From: Vigna angularis
Lineage: Eukaryota > Streptophyta > Magnoliopsida > Fabales > Fabaceae
Assembly (NCBI RefSeq): GCF_016808095.1
Contig: NC_068973.1
Coordinates: forward strand, 25,648,077 to 25,712,076
Direction of reading: 5' to 3'
Length of the DNA: 64,000 nucleotides
Both the position numbers and the translations under genes were made by a program. Under the pieces are notes generated by a model. It was given only the letters and a program-made list of their open reading frames with translations, had not been told where the DNA came from and did not search any database. Positions 12,001 through 23,829 of the stretch are shown here, in pieces (the stretch's first letter is position 1; every line of letters begins with the position of its first letter).

Positions 12001-15000
12001 AACAAATTTTATGAGCTTTATTTTAATTTTAACAAAACACATCCTCATTTCGTTTTATTGTGCAACCATTTGAATACATTTATCTGTTGTAATTATGATC
12101 TATAGTGAATAATGCTTATAGTTTTTAACTATATGTATGATTGCAGGATAACACTGGCCATGGGACTGTTCTATTATGGTCTGCGAGATACATCAGCTAC
12201 TTACTCTGTCAATTTTCTGAGCTTGGTTCCTATCTCCACTTTCATTTTCTCTATTATATGCAGGTGTATATACGTATATAAACTAACCGAATATACATAC
12301 ATGGATTTCTTTCTATTTATATGAACATAGTTATCAAACTCTCGAGTTAATTCGTAAATTTTTGCGAGTTTACGTTCTTAAACATGACTTCCGAGTTAAC
12401 TTGGAAATAAACTTGTTTTCTACGTAAACTCGGTAGAATTGACTGTGAAATCGGTAGGATCGTGTAAAATCACGAATTTGAAACAATTCTGCGAACTTGA
12501 AAGTTATATATTTAATAAAATGCATCAAAATTAATGACAATAATCTAAATATTTATGTTTTATAATATTTATTTTTGTGAACAATATAATTATAAATTTT
12601 ATTTATTTAAAATTATATAATTTTGTAAACTTATTTAAATTAAAATATTATTTGAGTTTACTCTACTCTCATTAGTTTAAGTAAGCTTTCGAATTTGATA
12701 ATCTTGTGAAAGAAGTTTGATTAACGGGACTGATATAAGAAGTTTGATTAACGGGATTCTGAGTTATACATGACAGAATGGAGAGGGTGGAGATTGGAAG
12801 ATGGACGAGTAAAGTGAAGACAATAGGAGCAACTTTGTGTGTCGGGGGAGCATTAACGACTAGTCTGTACAAAGGGAAGGAATTCTATATTGGTCTAACT
12901 ACCCATCATTCACACACTACATCAGTTCAGTCATCCAAAGTCAACATGCTTCGTGGCACTCTTTTTTTGCTTGGTAGCTGCTTCTCATACACAGCTTGGT
13001 TCATCGTTCAAGTATGTATATATGGCTCGCTCATGTTCTTCATTTATTAGAATTGAATACTAAATGGATATTCTTCAATCTAAACAGGTGAAGTTGCTTG
13101 AAATTTTTCCATTCAAATATTGGGGAACGATGCTTACGTGCATTATAGCATCAATTCAAGCAGCAATAGTCGGAATATGCTTAGATTGCAGAAAAGTTAC
13201 TTGGAGTTTAAAGTGGAATCTACAACTTATGACGATAATATACTCGGTAAGATTATTACCTTCAAATTGCTGCTACTTTTTATAATTTATATACACCAAT
13301 ATCATATAAATTATTAAAGGAAAACATATATTAAATTGATGTCGTCTTAAATATATCCAAACATTCCAGAGGTATAAATAACAAGTTCTTAGTAATGGAG
13401 AGGTAAAGCCCTTTATTGTGGGAAAAAGAGAGAGGATATTTTACGTGCATGATTATGATATTAAATACATTTTCTTATTTACACACATCCCTTCTATTAT
13501 ACTGCACTTTTCTTTTAATTTTTCTCTTTATTTTCTGTTATAACCATTTGTCGTATTCCTTCTTTTTTTTTTCTTACCTCAATAATTATAGAAAGAAATA
13601 AGAACAATGTATTAATCAAAGTAATAAAAAAATTCAAAAATAAAATAAAAGAAATTTTCAGTTATTATTATATATTGTATTTATAATATATGATTCATAT
13701 TTTGAAATAGTTTTGTCAAGTACGAAATGCAACTCAAGAGTACAGGCATAGCAGATTTACTTTGAATTTAATTTACAAAAAAATTATTTTCAGATTATAC
13801 GATCAAAAAGTACGTTTTGAAAAGTTTGGGTTTCAAATTACATAATATAAAAGTGTTCTTTTGGGAACTTTTACTTTTAGAAGTCAAAATAGGCTTTAAG
13901 ATTGGGATATCAGAAAGTCATTTTTAAAAATTTACATTTTAAAAGTTAGAATTGTATTTTTTGAATTTACTATCCAAAAATAAAAATTAACCTTAAAAAA
14001 AAGTGTTTTAAATTATCATTAAAAATAAATTATTAAAAAGTACATAATTTTACAAACAAAAATTAATTAATTCTTATAATAACTAATTTAGATATCAATT
14101 TATAAAGTAAAAAGTATTAATATTTAAAATAATTATTAATATGAATATATAATCATAATCAGTTTATAAATCATAATCTAAATTAGTTTCCAACCTTAGT
14201 TACAAATATTTTAGTTACTAATGAGTGTATATAGTAGTATTTATAGTGACTAATTATTTAAAATTAGAAATTAATTTAAACTCTATTTCATAAATCAATT
14301 ATAATTTTTATTTATGATGAAAACTATTTTAAATATCAATAATTTTTATAAATTAATATTTAAAATACTCACTGTAATAAATAATTATTTTTGTTTTCGA
14401 AATTAATTGTTATTTAACAATTTTTTATAGTGTGTTCGTTTTAACACAATTTTACTTGTCATTAATCATTTTTCACTTGTAAATTGTACAATCTAGAATG
14501 TCTTGGGATTACGTAGTACAATAATGAACTCCAACCCGTATACCAACGCTGCTCAAATAAAAAAAAAAAAACCAAAAAATCAAACAAATACTTACCTTCG
14601 GACTTAATGATCTACTATGATTCTGCATTATTAATGAACAAGAGTTGTTTGTACAGGGAACATTGGCCACAGCTGCTACGTTTTGCTTAATTTATTGGGC
14701 AATTTCAATCAAAGGACCGACTTATCCCACAATGTTCAATCCATTGGCTCTTATTTTTGTGACCATATCAGAAGCTATCTTACTTGGTGAACCGATCAGT
14801 CTTGGCATGTATGAGTGAATGCTTTTCCTTCAACAACACAATGGCAGTATTATTTTTATGCATCTCTGAAAGTGATTAATGAAAAATTGAAACTTATTTG
14901 CAGCTTGGTGGGCATGATTTTGATCCTGACGGGGTTGTACTCATTTTTGTGGGGAAAAGAAAAAGAGACAGAAACTATGGTTGAAGCTTGTGGAGAGGTT

Positions 15001-15096
15001 TCAACAGCCATGGCACGAGAGTCTCTTGGACTTCATTCCACAGCCATGGTTGTACCGAGTATTTCACCTAGTAATGGCAAAAACGATAGAAATTGA
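9039..15096 (+). CDS. WAT1-related protein (EamA/DMT membrane transporter), seven exons
   Basis: Exons: 9039-9232, 9364-9426, 12147-12263, 12777-13011, 13088-13246, 14657-14808, 14904-15096; joined CDS 1113 bases, 370 aa, no internal stop. Family hallmarks: SRVILVEGTSIFALIAYRHV (residues ~31-50), KLRWSIWFWLFLNALVG (~70-86), MGLFYYGLRDTSATYSVNFL (~91-110), GATLCVGGAL (~140-149), YWAISIKGPTYPTMFNPLAL (~266-285) and GEPISLGMILVG. These match the plant nodulin MtN21/WAT1 group: two EamA repeats, about ten membrane helices, and length near the usual 350-400 aa. Characterised members sit in the tonoplast or plasma membrane and move auxin or amino acids; the substrate here cannot be told from sequence. 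Six introns follow the family pattern. Intron 1 uses a GC donor (AG|GCAATA). Intron 2 is 2.7 kb; intron 3 holds a MITE. The start ATG gives the usual short N-terminus before helix 1. Confidence 0.9.
12326..12706. mobile_element. hAT-type MITE in intron 3 of the WAT1-related gene
   Basis: Left end CATAGTTATCAAACTC and, reading inward from the right end, CAAGATTATCAAATTC are inverted repeats (12 of 16 match). They closely match the ends of the large hAT element at 28064-33671 (CAAGGTTTTCAAACTC and CATGGTTATCAAATTC). The interior is AT-rich with GAGTTAA and GAGTTTAC motifs also seen near the hAT ends. No coding capacity. The 8-bp flanks (TATATGAA and TGAAAGAA) agree only in part, so the duplication has decayed or an edge is slightly off. 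Confidence 0.6.
12711..12763 (+). repeat. 27-bp tandem duplication next to exon 4 splice acceptor
   Basis: The unit AGAAGTTTGATTAACGGGA occurs at 12711 and again at 12738 (period 27), between the MITE end and the ACAG acceptor at 12776. It lies where the branch point of intron 3 would be expected. Confidence 0.75.
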
Positions 15097-15449
15097 AAAA
15101 TATAAATTATTATTATAATGTTCTTACAATGATAGACAAGACTTCTGCTTTTTCTATAGTTAGCTTACGAATAAATATGTAACAAGAGTGTAACCAATAG
15201 ATAGTCATATTTGAAAATATCACTTATTTATTTTGTTACATGACTTTTACCTTAATTTGAGCCTATGGGCATGAATAATTTCTAACTAGACCTTATGTTT
15301 ACCTTAACGGTTTAAGTCGTAATATAAGGTAATTAGAAGTTAATTTTAGATAATATTCTCAAAGGGAGTATGATTTTCTACGTGAGGGTTTCAGATTCAT
15401 AGAGTTTCATGAAACATTAGTTGTTCTCTATTAATAAATGCAAAATCTT
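15097..15449. other. 3' flank of the WAT1-related gene
   Basis: AT-rich DNA after the stop codon, presumably including the 3' UTR. No further gene is visible before the transposon nest. Confidence 0.4.
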
Positions 15450-16102
15450 AAGTTAAAAAAATTTATATTATCGACAAAATTCGTCAATAAAATAATTTTT
15501 ACTGATAAAAATTTATCGATAAAATAAAATTTACCGATAAAATATACAAATGTATCTATAAAATTGTAATTATTGATAGTTATTTTTGTAGATAATAGAT
15601 CTATGGATAAAATGTGTCGCTGTAAAATTTTTATTATCGACGAATATCTTTCTTGGTAAAAAATTAGACAAAATGAGTGTCAAAGTTTTCCTTTAACTTT
15701 GTCCATTGTAGTAAAATCTATTGATAATGATTTTTTTAAAATCTTGATGGTAAATTCATCAATAATTAATTTTTTGAAAATTTTATCGATAATTAATTTT
15801 TTTAATATTTGTTGATAAATTGGTCAACAATTAGATTTTTAGAATTCTTTGATAAATTTGTCTATAGAATTAGCATTGATTTTCTTGCAAAATCTGACCA
15901 AGAGTGTGCTATAAATGAAATAGAGATGAGAAAGAAAAAAAATAAGAGAAAAAGAAAAAGAAGAAAGAGGAGGAAGAGGAAGAGAAGGTGGTGTTGATAA
16001 TAACAACAATGACAAAGGAAGAGAAGAAAAAATGAAGGGCAAGAGGAAGAGTAGAAAGTGAAAGAGAAGGAGGAGTGAAGGGTGGTGGATTGAACGACAA
16101 CA

Positions 16103-16183
16103 CACTAGGACAAAAATTGTGTATAACGTCACGCGTTCAACGTCCAATAGCAGAACAACCAACGTTAACAATGACCGGTGAGG
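16103..16183 (+). repeat. Left terminal segment of CACTA X
   Basis: CACTAGGACAAAAATTG followed by GCGTTCAACGTCCAATAGC and AACCAACGTTAACAATGACC. The segment from 16132 is repeated almost exactly, in the same orientation, at 27443-27494 within the miniature. It joins directly to the middle of the transposase coding sequence, so the first part of the tnp2 gene was lost. Confidence 0.75.
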
Positions 16184-17208
16184 TGCAATGTTGTTTTGCA
16201 CCATAAATGATTTCCCAACATATGGGAACTTGAGTGGTTACAGTGTTAAAGGTCATTTTGCATGTCCGATTTGTGAAGAAAATACTAGTTATCTTCAACT
16301 GAAGCATGGACAGAAAACTACGTACATAAGACACTAAAGATTCTTTCCTTGAAATCACCCTTATCGTAGATTGAAAAAAGCGTTTAATGGAAGTCCTGAA
16401 GATGATGTAATGTCCAGACCCCGTAATGGGGAAGAAGTATAAAACCAGGTGAGGAACATTGATGTTGTCTTCAGAAAACATAAAAAGAAGACCATTGAGA
16501 AAAATATTTAGAAAAAGCGATCAATTCTTTAATCTTTCATATTGGTGTAAACTTGATGTGCGACATTGCATAGACGTGATGCATGTTGAAAAAAATGTAT
16601 GTGATAGTGTTGTTGGGACTTTACTAAACGTAAAAGAAAAGACAAAAGATGAAGTGAAAGAACGACAAGACTTGGTTGACATGAGAATCCGTTCTGAGTT
16701 ACATCCGCAATCCATAGGAAGACGCACCTATCTTCCTCCAACTTGTCACACTCTTTCAAAAAAATAAAAGAAAATTGTTTGTCAATGTATACATAGTGTG
16801 AAGGTTCCACAAGGTTATTCATCGAATATTAGTAGCCTTGTTTCTATGCAAGATTTAAAGTTAGTTGGTTTAAAGCCTCACGATTATCATGTCTTAATGC
16901 AACAAATTTTACCAGTAGCTAATCGAGTCATATTACCTGCTTTTATTAGAGGTATTCTCACATGTTTGAGTTTGTTTATCAATGCCATTTGCAAGAAAGT
17001 TGTTGATCCTCGACAGTTAGATGATTTGCAAAATGAGGCCATCAGACTATTGTGCCAATTGGAAATATATTTCCCACCCTCATTTTTTGATATCATGGTT
17101 CATTTGATTGTCCATCTAGTGAGAGAAATTCGAATATGCAGGCCGATTTTCTTGAGGTGAATATAGCAAGTTGAAAGATATAGGAAGATCTTAAAGGGAT
17201 ATGTTAAT
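16184..17208 (+). pseudogene. tnp2-type CACTA transposase with DUF4218, 5' part (element X)
   Basis: Reading TINDFPTYGNLSGYS, HFACPICEENTSYLQLKHGQ, HPYRRLKKAFNGS, then DVRHCIDVMHVEKNVCDSVV is the central part of the plant tnp2 transposase (Transposase_21), which would catalyse excision and insertion. From 16798, VPQGYSSNISSLVSMQDLKL through PPSFFDIMVHLIVHLVREIR is the DUF4218 domain. It ends QVERYRKILKGYVN at 17208, where element N is inserted. Several stops (near 16334 and 16508-16510), a stop at 16765 and one at 17158, plus frame changes, make it inactive. The N-terminal third of the usual protein is missing. Confidence 0.85.
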
Positions 17209-17460
17209 CACTACAAGAAAAAAGTAAATTACATACAGCCAAAATCCGTATATAAGACCCAAAATCCGTATATAATACTTGGTTATATACGGATTACATA
17301 CGGGAAAAAATCCGTATATAATACTATCGTAGCTAAATTTATATACGGTCAAATCCGTATATAACCTATATACGGATAAATCCGTATATAACCTATATAC
17401 GGATAAATTCGTATATAACCTATATACGGATAAATCCGTATATATTGGTTTAAGAAGAGA
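17209..17460. repeat. Left subterminal repeat array of CACTA N
   Basis: At least nine copies of AATCCGTATATAA or its complement TATATACGGAT in both orientations, forming short palindromes such as TATACGGATAAATCCGTATA. In En/Spm elements such arrays bind the TNPA-type protein; that role is inferred here. Confidence 0.85.
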
Positions 17461-17745
17461 TAAATAAATACCCTGTATATAGCAGTTTCCCATGCTCAAT
17501 ATACAAGCAGACCTAGACATTATAGTGAACATTCACAATTGATATAAGCAAATCTGGACATTATACATTGCACATTAACATATAAATCCAATAAGCTTTT
17601 CAGATAAACTTAATCCACAAAGGAAACATTGTATATGAATACATAAATATTGTTTACAGAATAAACATTAAGTAAGTTCATAAACAGATTGTGGTTGTGG
17701 TTCTAAATAAGTTCAACAGTAATGGAAATAAGTTCTATAAAATGC

Positions 17746-18720
17746 CTAATAATTCATATAATCATTTCCATCTTGTGGTTGTTCATCTGGTGGTTGCTGG
17801 TGTGGTGGTTGTTGTTCTGGAGGTTGCTGTTGTGGTTGGACATCATTGGGTACTTCATTTTGAACTTGAGGATTTTGAAGGTTTAAAAAGTCTTGTGCAG
17901 CTGCGGCTGCTGAAGGCGGAAGGAATGGCAGGAGGACGCCAATAAAGCCTTCAAACTTTTCAAGCTGCTGACCATATGTTGTAACTGCGATTTCAGGTTA
18001 ACAATTTCTTATGAATTTTGTTGTTGAGCAGTAGAAGATGCTTGTGTCTGTTGGATGTAACTATCAACACAGTCATCTTGGGAAGTGACATTTCCAATGC
18101 CGTATACGCGTCCCTTATATTTTCCACCAGCAGCCTTTAACCAACATCGGTTTCTCAATCTTTCCTCCTCCGTAGGGTCTAGAGGAGAAGATGCTGAGAC
18201 ACCAACAGATGCAGTCTCAGATCTTATTTGAGAAAATTTTGCAACAAATTGTTCCTATTAAATGAATAAATATTACCATTAAACATGAGGTTTGAAAACC
18301 AAAAATTTATAATGTGATAGAGTTAGTACAAACTTACATGGGTCCGCCTAGACCTTTCGTCCACAAATTCCCCTGTTGATTGGCGAATATGTGTCTGCTG
18401 AAATATTTCATTAACATGCACAGACCGACCAAGCTCCTGTAACTGCAAACAAAATGAGTTGTTAATAAATATTTGTAAAGTTTATGATTACAAATATAAG
18501 AAAAAAAATGTACAAGTTACATACCAAACGAATAACATGCTCATGCACGCTTATAGATCCTCCAGTGTGCAAACAACCACCCTTTTTAGATGTCCGATTC
18601 TTCTTTGCCGTTTCACACTTTTGTTTATAAAGTGGCATGTTCCACTTTTCCAAAAGAGCATTCCAAGTATCGTCCCCTAGCCAATTAGGTCTTTTTCCTA
18701 GAGTTCTAGCTTTTTTATAC
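17746..18720 (-). pseudogene. Plant Ptta/En/Spm transposase-domain protein (TnpA-like) of element N
   Basis: Minus-strand exons near 18720-18525, 18442-18338 and 18254-17746 carry the Transposase_24 (Ptta/En/Spm) domain: KRPNWLGDDTWNALLEKWNM, then KKNRTSKKGGCLHTGGSISV, then ELGRSVHVNEIFQQTHIRQS and FVDERSRRTHEQFVAKFSQI. Intron borders GTATGT...GCAG and GTAAGT...TAG are intact. After STAQQQNS there is an in-frame TAA (about 18010), followed by a Q/P-rich tail (QPPEQQPPHQQPPDEQP) ending DGNDYMNY and TAG at 17748-17746. Such proteins bind subterminal repeats. It is fused upstream, near 18720, to the N-terminal part of tnp2 with the middle of that gene missing. Confidence 0.75.
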
Positions 18721-19815
18721 ATATGGCCAACATGAATATGGTATATTTGATGCCTGTACATATGGGTTAAAACCGTCAGAGCATAAACCGAGTCGTACAT
18801 TGCATGGCTCGATACCAAAGTCAGGATATACTCTATCAAAGTGCTTCCAAGCCTCTCCATTGCATGGATGATGCAAAACACCATTCGTTGACATGTTCTG
18901 ATAGTGCCATGTCATTTGTCCTGTAGTTTGTGTTGAGGCATACATTCTTTGTAGTCTGGGAATTAATGGCAAATAGAACATTGATTTCATAGGAACTTGT
19001 TTTGTAGTAGTTGCTCCCGTGTTACGTGGTTGATATCTTGGCTTTCCAAAAAATTTGCATTCAAGCAACGCGCCATCATTCTTACCATATTCATTATCAT
19101 AGAAGAGCATGCAACCATCCACGCAACAATCAATCATTTGCGATTGTAATCCCAACTTTGATACACATTTTTTTGCATCGTAGTATGTTTTAGGCAAACC
19201 TGATTTGATGGGTGTTGCATCCATAACCATTTTTGCAATAAAATCTATGCATTGGTTAGGAATATTCCAATTTGACTTGCAAGCTAATAGTCTGACACAC
19301 AATGATAATTTCGAGTCTGATGCTCCTTCATACAATGGCTGGTTTGCATCCAACAAAAAATTAAAAAACCTTTGTGTTTCTTCATTCGGAGCCTCTTCAA
19401 TGTTATTAGAAGTAGATGCTTGACACGACTCATTTTGCCTAAGAGCATCATGCACCATGTCTTCCATTGTTTGAAATTGGTTAATTTGACCACCTTCCGT
19501 CTCTACAGCCATCCAACTTTCATGATTTTGTACATCATCTTTTGGCAATATTTCCACATGATCCTCCCAAATGAAATAATTAGGCTTGAAACCGTTCTAG
19601 TAAAGGTGAACCTTCACAACTCTTTTGTGCAGAATCTTTGTACAATCGCACTTTAAACATGGACATCGAAGACCCCCATCTCTACGATAACGTTCTTGTT
19701 CACAAGCTTTACTTATAAACTCTTCAACACCCAATACAAAAGACTCTTTCAAAGCACCTCTTCCTCTATGACACCTATCGTACATCCATGAACGATTTGG
19801 TTGAGCATGATCCAT
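18721..19815 (-). pseudogene. tnp2-type transposase N-terminal fragment (element N)
   Basis: From the ATG at 19815: MDHAQPNRSWMYDRCHRGRG, EFISKACEQERYRRDGGLRC, then CPCLKCDCTKILHKRVVKVH is the transposase-associated domain with its CxxC pair. A TAG stop at 19599-19597 interrupts HLY / NGFKPNYFIWEDH, where the family normally has a sense codon. Beyond it the frame stays open for 280 codons (FFNFLLDANQPLYEGASDSK, CIDFIAKMVMDATPIKSGLP, YYDAKKCVSKLGLQSQMIDC) into PRYQPRNTGATTTKQVPMKS and DFGIEPCNVRLGLCSDGFNP. It stops before the catalytic core and DUF4218, and sequence changes near 18720 to the TnpA-like gene. So an internal deletion removed most of the transposase; N would need another element's enzyme. 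Confidence 0.85.
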
Positions 19816-20775
19816 GTTCTGTACATAAATCGATTACAAAACAATTAGCCAATGGTTAATACACGTCTCCATATTAGGACACGTGCCCTATCAAATGGCT
19901 TCCTAAAGAATAACCTAAATTAATTTAGGTCCTTTTGTCTCTATCATACAACGTTTTTCTACATGTCTCTATCTTACTACTTTTTTTGTACATGTAAATC
20001 ACTATGTACAATATTGTTTTAAGCTTTCAATATAGAAGGATATTGGCCAACCTACAACGTTGAGCTAAGACTTTAACTACAACCAGACATTATTAAAGAA
20101 AAAACAAATTATGCTAGACATGAGTTGATGTGTTTAATTGTTTTGCTAAATAATTTAAATACAAAAAATAAATATTTTAAGAACTAAATAACCCTCATAA
20201 TATTTTAGGTACAGTTGCATAAGCATACATTGCAAAAGTACAATTATTTATTGGTTCAGGTCTTATTAGGAGCTTTGGTTGATTGTGAAAAGAAGCTTGT
20301 TGTATACTGGATTGCAGGTACCAAGTGCAACTACAAAAGAAACATGACATATCAATTTATAACAAAATATTTGAGGGGAGGCGAATTTCAACTACTTTTC
20401 TATCAATGGGAAACATATTAACAACATTCCACTAAGTAAAACCCAAAAATATTGGGAATAGGAAAATCCATGCCAAAATTGGCACGTGAAATTAATTAAA
20501 ATGTAACAGGTTTTACAGACATCCCTTCCCCCTTCCCTGCTTTTTATTTTCTAATATATTTTTTAATTCAAATGTGTCCAAAATGAGAGTTAAATTCCCC
20601 ATTGCTCCAATAAACCAATGAAGATGCTTCCTAGCTACCTTGCTGCACCATCACTATGGGAGAAATTAATGCATAGTCCAATCAATGCATTAAAAAATCA
20701 TCTTACTTTCTTTTCAATGCCAAAACAACTCCCTCAATTATTCACCTCTCTATGCTCCTCCTCAATCATACGCTA

Positions 20776-20842
<67 letters not shown>

Positions 20843-21780
20843 CTATAATACAACTTATCCCTAATGCACCAACACTATTAATCAACATATATATGATTTT
20901 TGAAATAAATTATTAGTCAAGGATAAATAAAATAGAACAAAACACTTCCTATCAAATTTAGTATGAATTGAAAAGTGCCTCTCTGTGCACCAGTACAACA
21001 TTATGTCATTGCATGTGAAAGATTACAGTACTCCTGATATTGTATTTTAGTAAATATGGTTGTTGATTAAAAGAAACTCCCATAGATGTGACTTTGTGAT
21101 GAAATTGATTTACCTAAAAGGGGTCTGAAATTTTGGATTAAGTTGTGACAATTAATATATGCATAAATTGTAATGTCTGATGTTGAAAAAGTGTAAAAAT
21201 ATATTTCAGGAGAGAGGGTACTCGACTTTCACACACAACCATCCACACTAATCAAACAAATATATTATTCCTAACATCTTTTTCTTCTTCATAAGACCAT
21301 TAACAACACATACTACTGCTTTATTATGCTATCTTAAATTCAATTAATTATTTTTTTCTTAATTACAGTGACAGTAGTTTAATTTTCTAAGGACTGCAAC
21401 ATAATTAATTATAATTGTCGAGATGCTCTCACAAAAACATTAGGATGCATTATCGTTGTTGGAATCATAAACACAAGTCAATCTTAATATGTTAAATACT
21501 TACACATTTCTAAAATCTGTGACGTGACTTAGTCAATGGATTTCATCTGGTTTATCTATCTTCAACCATCACCACTCTCAATTAAGAAAACTTAAAAAAA
21601 TACCCTTCAGGTTCAAGACTCCAACCATCACTGCTCATAACGTTATTGACTCTTTTTTTGTTGTCTATATATATATTTATGCCTTAACAAATGTATGACC
21701 TGTGAGTGATTTCTAGTGGAGTGAACCTCCTAATGATTGTGTAGTGTTAAATCTGAAGTGACTTTGATGTGTTTGTCATT
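19816..21780. other. Non-coding interior of CACTA N
   Basis: AT-rich DNA between the transposase start and the captured fragments. It probably holds the promoter of the minus-strand genes. The readings at 20215-20421 and 20618-20848 look like chance ORFs. No recognisable gene apart from the (TA)n tract. Confidence 0.4.
20779..20838. repeat. (TA)30 microsatellite
   Basis: Sixty uninterrupted bases of alternating TA inside element N. Confidence 0.98.
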
Positions 21781-21906
21781 CGCTAGACATGTCTGGAAAA
21801 AAGAGGGCTCCTCCAAAGACTGAAAAACTTGTGGACTTTCACTCAAACATTGTCAAGAAAACTACAATCAAGTACCCTGGTCATCCCGTGGTACTTGCAG
21901 CCAAAT

Positions 21907-22499
21907 CAATGGGTTCAACTCACTAACATACTCAAAGACGTGGGAGAAGACTAAGTTTCTTTGAACACTTCAATGCCATCAAATTAAACAAAACACAAAA
22001 AAGAAATAACATTTAACCTCTTTTTCACTTATGGGTATCTCACCTTCACTTGCCAAGAAATGAAAAACAATTAGCAACATAACTAACAAACAATATAAAC
22101 TAGGCCTATGACAGACAATGTTTAAATAATATATGCACCAATAGTGAAGAAGTTTGTTGCATGATCTTGCGGAAATCTGATGGTTAACAATGCAAAAGCT
22201 TTTACACTATTTATGTTAGACTCTAGTTTTAGTTGTCCAAAGGATTGAAACTATGTTCTCTGTAATTTGGTGTAGTTTTTTATGATTGCAGTGCCACAAG
22301 AGGAAGAGTATATCTGCCACAAGATGAATTGGCAAAAGCTAGGATTTCAGATGATGACATTTTCCGGGGTAAAGTTACAGATAAATGGAGGAAATTCATG
22401 AAGGGACAGATAAAGAAGGCAAGGATGTTTTTTTGATGAGGCAGAGAAAGGAGTTGTAGAGCTAAACCCTGATAGTAGGTGGCTAGTGTAGGCATCAAG
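21907..22499 (+). pseudogene. Captured phytoene synthase gene fragment (two exons and intron)
   Basis: The first piece (about 21913-21952) reads VQLTNILKDVGED. The second (22290-22499), after a TTGCAG acceptor, reads [40 protein letters not shown] and [20 protein letters not shown]. This is the conserved C-terminal region of plant phytoene synthase, the enzyme that couples two geranylgeranyl diphosphates at the start of carotenoid synthesis in plastids. The exon border fits the family (GA|T GCC ACA AGA), but the donor reads CTAAGT where GTAAGT is expected. One extra T in the run at 22428-22434 shifts the frame, and TGG is TAG at 22488-22490 (RWLV then stop). With its intron retained, it was copied from genomic DNA, not mRNA. 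Only a small part of the ~400-aa enzyme is present; no function is expected. Confidence 0.85.
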
Positions 22500-22565
22500 T
22501 AATTCCTAAAGAAAAAAAATTGAATAATTTTCCATTTTAGAGTTTAACGGAATATTATCTTTCCA

Positions 22566-22693
22566 GCTTGGGAATCAAGTAATTCCTTGATAGTACAAAT
22601 TAACAAAGATGAGGAAGAGCTTGAGCTTCCTTTCTTTGATCAAGCTACAATCACCCAAAGCAACTTATGGCTTCTCAATTAACAATGTATATG
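22566..22693 (+). pseudogene. Captured S-locus-lectin receptor-like kinase fragment
   Basis: Reads INKDEEELELPFFDQATIT and, after skipping one inserted base near 22657, KATYGFSINN. This matches the juxtamembrane-to-kinase start of plant G-type lectin (SD1) receptor kinases, whose usual text is E-x-LELPxFDxxTIxxATNxFSxxNKLGxGGFG. The glycine loop and the kinase itself are absent. GTATATGG follows FSINN and may be an intron start. It begins about 70 bases after the phytoene synthase fragment ends. Short, but the run of family-specific residues is distinctive. Confidence 0.7.
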
Positions 22694-22699
22694 GTAATC

Positions 22700-23547
22700 A
22701 CATCAAAACCATTAAACTAAATACAATAGCTATTTACTCATTAAACAAAACATAATAACTACTTACCCTTTTGTGGTGCTTTCCTTTTTGAATCCCAAAA
22801 GCTTCCTCCACTTATCTTACCCTTCGAATACTTTGCAGTCCTATATCACACAAATTCAACCTGAGAAAACCATATAAAACATATATATAATTAATAATAT
22901 AAATTATATGTTATAGTCCTTAAAGATTGCGTAAACATACCTTAACACACCTCTGAATGTTCACTCAATGTCCTAACAATGCACCAAAGTATTCCACAAC
23001 ACACCAACCAAACCAAACCCCATTTTGTGCTCGAAATACCAAAGAACAAAAGGGTTTAGGATTTTCTCATTTTACAAATGAAATCACTTAGGAATGAACA
23101 AAATTTACTTACCACTACACACCAAACAAATAAAGATATATATTAAAGGAACAACATTCTGGACTCACCACAGACTCACTGAGATTGAATGACGGCGACC
23201 CAAAATCAGAGTGCGAGAACAGCAGTCCTAGGGTTCCTCTGCAACTGGAAGATCACGGCGGCATTGACAGAGAACACGATTACCCCACAACGGCACCACG
23301 ACTGGAACACCACGATTGGAGGCAGGGACTCCTACGGTTCCAGCGACGAAGATGATGGTTCAAGATTAAGCCTATGATTGATGACAATCGCTTGATGACA
23401 AGAATGGCCAAAGAAGAACCAAATTTACTAAGCATTAGGGTTTGATTTACTTACCCGATTAAGCTACTCAACGCCCAACTACGGCACCGCACCCAACAAT
23501 GAGCCCCAACCACAGTGTTTGATGAAGGATTGATGAAGGTCACAATA

Positions 23548-23579
<32 letters not shown>

Positions 23580-23820
23580 GAGGAAGAACCAAAGCACGAT
23601 CTACACCCACACCGAAGAGGGCTCCAGAGACCAACACCCACACCGAAGATGGCTCCACAGAAGGACACCGAACTGAGATTGAAGATGGTTTGAAAGAGAA
23701 AGGAAAGTGTGATGGTTCGACAGAGAAGAAATCTCAAGGGTTCAATAAAGAGAGGAAAGCTCGAGGTTGAGAAATGACACCCAACTTCCACTTAATCAGA
23801 AAGATATTTTTTTAAAATAA
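22700..23820. other. Right interior of CACTA N
   Basis: No recognised gene. It contains a 28-base GA tract (about 23550-23577) and a direct repeat of CACCCACACCGAAGA (23606 and 23637). The readings 23189-23377 and 23540-23791 (minus) are low-complexity or chance. The DNA is more GC-rich than its surroundings and could be further captured sequence or the element's 5' region. Confidence 0.4.
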
Positions 23821-23829
23821 TTATTTCCC

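Noticed and set aside
15400..15470. Left CACTA terminus of relic Z
   Set aside because: No CACTACAAG-like word is present; the AAGTTAAAAAAATTTATA stretch could be a decayed end but is too weak.
15909..16204. Minus-strand Phe/Ser/Leu-rich ORFs (up to 121 aa)
   Set aside because: They are translations of a purine-rich low-complexity tract belonging to relic Z and have no domain.
21788..21906. Reading MSGKKRAPPKTEKLVDFHSN as a further captured exon
   Set aside because: Open and starts with ATG just before the phytoene synthase piece, but I could not match it to a family; left unannotated.
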